Assembly (NCBI GenBank): GCA_937863205.1
Contig: CALMGA010000113.1
Location: 1 to 8,731 of the forward strand
Direction of reading: 5' to 3'
From: an uncultured Beijerinckiaceae bacterium
Lineage (GTDB): Bacteria; Pseudomonadota; Alphaproteobacteria; Rhizobiales; Beijerinckiaceae
DNA length: 8,731 nucleotides
In this document: one piece after another, positions 6,791-8,731 of the stretch
How positions within the stretch are numbered: position 1 is the first letter of the stretch
Layout: each line of letters begins with the position of its first letter
The notes under the pieces: model-generated
The model's input: the letters and a program-made list of their open reading frames with translations, nothing else
What the model was told of the DNA's origin: nothing
Databases searched by the model: none
Program-made: the position numbers and the translations under genes

Positions 6791-6991
6791 GTGGGCAATC
6801 TCCTCGTGCTGCCGACACGCAAAGCGCCGGCTCGCGCCGTTGAAGCCGGACGAAGCGCCGATATCCTGTTCTTCACGGGGGTGCGTTACTACCGCATGGA
6901 GGAGGCCGCGCCGGTACCCACCGACGCGAAGCGCCGCTCGCCCCGCGCGCGCAAGCCGGCCGCCGAGCCGTTGACCGAATTGCAGGCCTGA
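6791..6991 (+). CDS. Small hypothetical protein (66 residues)
   Basis: I do not recognise a named family. The protein is short and basic. It starts VGNLLVLPTRKAPARAVEAG, followed by a compact core, SADILFFTGVRYYRMEE, and ends in an Ala/Pro/Arg/Lys-rich tail probably disordered. The core with its aromatic FFTGVRYYR looks like a folded or conserved segment rather than random frame translation, and the block lies in a gap where no other gene claims either strand. The GTG at 6791 is preferred because GGAG lies 7 bases upstream and the LPTR segment follows directly. An ATG at 6734 in the same frame would add 19 residues rich in Pro, Phe and Arg, with no obvious ribosome site. The stop faces the small exported-protein gene with 26 bp between. 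Confidence 0.55.
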   Translation: MGNLLVLPTRKAPARAVEAGRSADILFFTGVRYYRMEEAAPVPTDAKRRSPRARKPAAEPLTELQA

Positions 6992-6998
6992 TCCGGCA

Positions 6999-7021
6999 GC
7001 CTGATCTCGCCGCGCGATCAG
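6999..7021. terminator. Inverted repeat at a convergent junction
   Basis: CTGATC at 7001-7006 and GATCAG at 7016-7021 form a 6-bp stem around a 9-base GC-rich loop, in the 26-bp gap between two convergent small genes. The right arm includes the complement of the stop codon of the minus-strand gene (7018-7020). A direct repeat GCCTGATC (6986-6993 and 6999-7006) also places a copy over the plus-strand stop. There is no T-run, so a terminator role is only suggested by position. Confidence 0.25.
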
Positions 7022-7254
7022 TACGGTACGATCACCGCGTAGGGCGGGACGTTGTAGAACGGCTGGTGCTGCGGCGTCGTGTAGACGCGGACGCCAAAGG
7101 GCTGGTCGTAGGGTGAGATCGCGATCGCTTGCCCGGTCAGGGTCGAGCGCTGGAAAGGGTAGGGCACCGGCGCGGGAAAGTCCCCGTATTCGTTCGCCAG
7201 GGCCGGCGGCGCGGCGACGCCCAACAGGATGGTGGCCAGCAATGCATGTCTCAT
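7018..7254 (-). CDS. Small exported protein, Pro/Tyr-rich
   Basis: This 78-residue protein has a clear Sec-type signal peptide: MRH, then the hydrophobic stretch ALLATILLGVAAPPALA, with likely cleavage after ALA at residue 20. The mature part is about 58 residues and begins NEYGDFPAPVPYPFQRS. It is rich in Pro, Tyr, Phe and Val and contains no cysteine, so it is neither a lipoprotein nor disulphide-bonded. Short Pro/Tyr repeats such as VPYPF, QPFYNVPPY and VIVPY give it a cell-envelope or periplasmic look. I recognise no family. ATG at 7254 is the only sensible start because the signal peptide follows at once; its ribosome site is weak. It lies 91 bp downstream of the GDPD gene on the same strand and could be read through from it or have its own promoter. 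Confidence 0.65.
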   Translation of the reverse strand: MRHALLATILLGVAAPPALANEYGDFPAPVPYPFQRSTLTGQAIAISPYDQPFGVRVYTTPQHQPFYNVPPYAVIVPY

Positions 7255-7283
7255 CGGCGTTCTCGCTCGCTTCGTCGAGATAA

Positions 7284-7298
7284 GCGACCAGGGGTCGC
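7284..7298 (-). terminator. Possible hairpin downstream of the GDPD gene
   Basis: GCGACC (7284-7289) and GGTCGC (7293-7298) form a perfect 6-bp stem with a 3-base loop, in the 91-bp gap between the GDPD gene and the small exported protein. Read on the minus strand it is followed by TTATCT, a weak U-rich stretch. It may partly terminate the RidA-GDPD transcript. Confidence 0.3.
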
Positions 7299-7345
7299 AA
7301 GGTTTGACCGCCGTTGCGGCATCGCCGGCAAGGGTTAACGCAAGC

Positions 7346-8017
7346 TCACGGCTGAAAACCCTCGAAGACGATCTGGGCCTGGAAGCGCGCGGCGCGCTCG
7401 CGTTGCTGCGGCGTTCGCACGGTCCAACTCGTCAGGGGGAGAGCGGGCCAGGCGGCCGCCGCCTCGTCGAGACGCGCGATGTCCCAGGACAGGAAGTCGC
7501 AGCGGGGCAGATCACGCGGGTCCGACGATCCCCGACGCGCCGGCCCGACGAGGCCGACCGGGCAGCCGGCCGATGCGCAGCGGGCGACGATGGCGGGATC
7601 GAAGCTTTCCAGCGCGACCGGGCCGCGATAGGCGGCGACGGCGGCGAGAACGGCATCGGCGAGGCGCAGTGCGCCCTCGCCCTTGATCTCGATCACCAGC
7701 GGGGTACGCCCACCGATCGCCGCCAGCAGGGCGGCCAGGGATGGAATGGTGCCGCCTCCGCGCAGCGGCAGCGCGCGGAGGGCTGCGGCGTCGCGCGCCT
7801 CCACCCGGCCGACCGATCCCGTCAACCGTTCCAGCCGGTCGTCGTGGAACACCACCGCCTGGCCATCCCGCGACATCTGCACGTCGCATTCAATGCCGTA
7901 CCCGGCCTCGACGGCGGCCAGCGCCGCCGGCACCGTGTTCTCGGTCGGTCCACCGGGCGCATGCAGGCCGCGATGGGCGATCGGCCGGGCAAAGACCTCG
8001 CCGGTCGTCGGGCACAC
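7346..8017 (-). CDS. Glycerophosphodiester phosphodiesterase (UgpQ/GDPD family)
   Basis: This 223-residue protein is a TIM-barrel GDPD-family enzyme. Such enzymes hydrolyse glycerophosphodiesters from phospholipid turnover to glycerol-3-phosphate and an alcohol. Visible active-site elements are IAHRG (His15-Arg16), ENT (26-28), IECDVQ (Glu43 and Asp45), VVFHDD (His58, general acid/base) and VIEIKGE (Glu110, Lys112). SWTVRT near the C-terminus is also typical. No signal peptide is seen, so it is likely cytoplasmic, like UgpQ. At 223 residues it is slightly shorter than the usual 240-250. The start is GTG at 8017, since no ATG precedes the essential HRG motif. It lacks a good ribosome site and begins 5 bases after the RidA-like stop, so it is probably translationally coupled to that gene. 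Confidence 0.92.
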   Translation of the reverse strand: MCPTTGEVFARPIAHRGLHAPGGPTENTVPAALAAVEAGYGIECDVQMSRDGQAVVFHDDRLERLTGSVGRVEARDAAALRALPLRGGGTIPSLAALLAAIGGRTPLVIEIKGEGALRLADAVLAAVAAYRGPVALESFDPAIVARCASAGCPVGLVGPARRGSSDPRDLPRCDFLSWDIARLDEAAAAWPALPLTSWTVRTPQQRERAARFQAQIVFEGFQP

Positions 8018-8022
8018 GGGTT

Positions 8023-8493
8023 TCAGCGCACGGCGAAGATCGCCTCGACCTCCACGGCGGAGTCGAGCGGTATTTCGGCGACGCCGATCGTGGAACGGGC
8101 GTGGCGTCCCGCATCACCGAGCACGGCGACCATCAGGTCCGATGCCCCGTTCATCACCGGGGCGATCGCGGAGAACCCCGGCGCGGTGTTCATGAAGCCG
8201 CCGAGCCGGACGCAGCGCTCGATCCGGTCGAGGTCGCCCAGCGCCGCCCTGGCCTGGGCCAGCAGGTTGATCGCGCAAAGCCGCGCCGCCGCCGTTGCCA
8301 CCTCGGGCGTCACGCCGGCGCCGATCTTGCCCTTGTGCGCGGCGGCGAGGGTGCCGTCAGCTCCCAGGGCGAGCTGACCCGACACCACCAGGAGCGGGCC
8401 GTGCAGCACGCTGGCGACGTAGTTCGCGACGGGGGCGGCGGGCGAGGGCAGCTCGATCCCGAGGGACCGAAGACGCTCGTCGATCACGGACAT
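8023..8493 (-). CDS. RidA-like (YjgF/UK114) family protein
   Basis: This 156-residue protein has the long-form RidA/YjgF architecture: LGIELPSPAAPVANYV, LLVVSGQLAL, KGKIGAGVTPEVATAAARLC, GFMNTAPGFS, MNGASDLMVAVLGDAGRHAR and VAEIPLDSAVEVEAIFAV. Classical RidA hydrolyses reactive enamine/imine intermediates of amino-acid metabolism. Arg133 (HARST) aligns with the substrate-carboxylate-binding Arg105 of E. coli RidA. The extended N-terminus and the NGASDL motif place it in a separate RidA-like subgroup whose substrate is not established, so imine deaminase activity is only possible. ATG at 8493 is chosen because GGAGG lies 6 bases upstream and homology starts at MSVIDERL; a longer in-frame start near 8547 yields Arg/Trp-rich residues and is rejected. 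It is the first gene of a likely two-gene unit with GDPD. Confidence 0.92.
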   Translation of the reverse strand: MSVIDERLRSLGIELPSPAAPVANYVASVLHGPLLVVSGQLALGADGTLAAAHKGKIGAGVTPEVATAAARLCAINLLAQARAALGDLDRIERCVRLGGFMNTAPGFSAIAPVMNGASDLMVAVLGDAGRHARSTIGVAEIPLDSAVEVEAIFAVR

Positions 8494-8653
8494 GGGCCAC
8501 CTCCACCCTCGCCCCCAACGGGGCCGGCGCGGGCGGTTCTGGCGCAATGCGGCGTCGCGGGCAAGGCTGTGGCGGGCTAACGGACGCCCGCAATTCCGCC
8601 ACGGCGCTCGGCCATCCCTGTCAGGTCGAGGAAAAAGGGCAGATCAAATCGCC

Positions 8654-8731
8654 ATGGAACGCTTCAAACGACACCTCCTCGCCGGTTCCATCGGTCTGGT
8701 TGCCGCCTCCGGTGTCCTCGCCATCGGAGCC
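8654..8731 (+). CDS. N-terminus of an exported protein (cut by window edge)
   Basis: Only the first 26 codons are present (MERFKRHLLAGS, then IGLVAASGVLAIGA). A basic n-region (Glu-Arg-Phe-Lys-Arg-His) is followed by a hydrophobic stretch to the edge, as in a Sec signal peptide or an N-terminal membrane anchor. Nothing of the mature protein is visible, so no function can be given. The upstream ribosome site is poor (AAAGGGC about 14 bases before the ATG). It is divergent from the RidA-like gene; the 160 bases between the two starts must hold both promoters, but I could not identify them. Confidence 0.6.
   Translation, partial: MERFKRHLLAGSIGLVAASGVLAIGA

Noticed and set aside
7229..8377. 382-codon plus-strand open frame opposite the GDPD and RidA-like genes
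   Set aside because: No motifs and composition typical of an antisense shadow; both minus-strand genes have clear catalytic or family motifs.
1..8731. Mobile elements, CRISPR arrays, toxin-antitoxin or phage-defence genes
   Set aside because: No spaced direct repeats, transposase or integrase motifs or defence-type domains were seen, and codon use looks uniform across the genes.

Overview
The window looks like ordinary chromosome from a high-GC alphaproteobacterium, most likely Hyphomicrobiales (Rhizobiales). The case rests on very high GC at third codon positions, a DUF1491 protein (a family I know mainly from Alphaproteobacteria), an HpnK/ChbG-type deacetylase, and the alphaproteobacterial style of the MurJ and RidA-like proteins. 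There are ten complete protein genes and two cut by the window edges. I see no tRNA, rRNA, CRISPR array, insertion sequence or phage gene, and no stretch over 300 bases lacks a gene.

Layout from left to right. Bases 1-247 (minus) hold the start of a small two-helix membrane protein that runs off the left edge. Bases 489-1085 (plus) are an iron-type superoxide dismutase, sodB. A 69-bp gap with a strong hairpin separates it from a convergent HpnK/YdjC-type carbohydrate deacetylase (1155-2024, minus). Divergent from the deacetylase is a DPM1/GtrB-like membrane glycosyltransferase (2184-3209, plus), followed on the same strand by murJ, the lipid II flippase (3268-4827). murJ converges with an M20 dipeptidase (4834-6216, minus) with only 6 bp between stop codons. 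Then come a DUF1491 gene (6310-6642, plus) and a 66-residue hypothetical protein (6791-6991, plus). These face a minus-strand run: a small exported protein (7018-7254), a glycerophosphodiester phosphodiesterase (7346-8017) and a RidA-like protein (8023-8493). A signal-peptide-bearing protein starts at 8654 and leaves the window on the right.

The segment with the clearest shared theme is 1155-4827: a polyprenyl-phosphate-type glycosyltransferase, a divergent N-acetyl-sugar deacetylase and a lipid-linked-precursor flippase. This arrangement resembles the known logic of making an undecaprenyl-phosphate amino sugar (FlmF2 plus NaxD in Francisella) or an aminosugar hopanoid (HpnI plus HpnK). It is the best candidate for something not yet characterised, but it is built from known families. 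RidA and GDPD are probably co-translated. All three convergent gene pairs meet at an inverted repeat, two of which embed stop codons, suggesting compact two-way termination. I found no clearly novel multi-gene system here.
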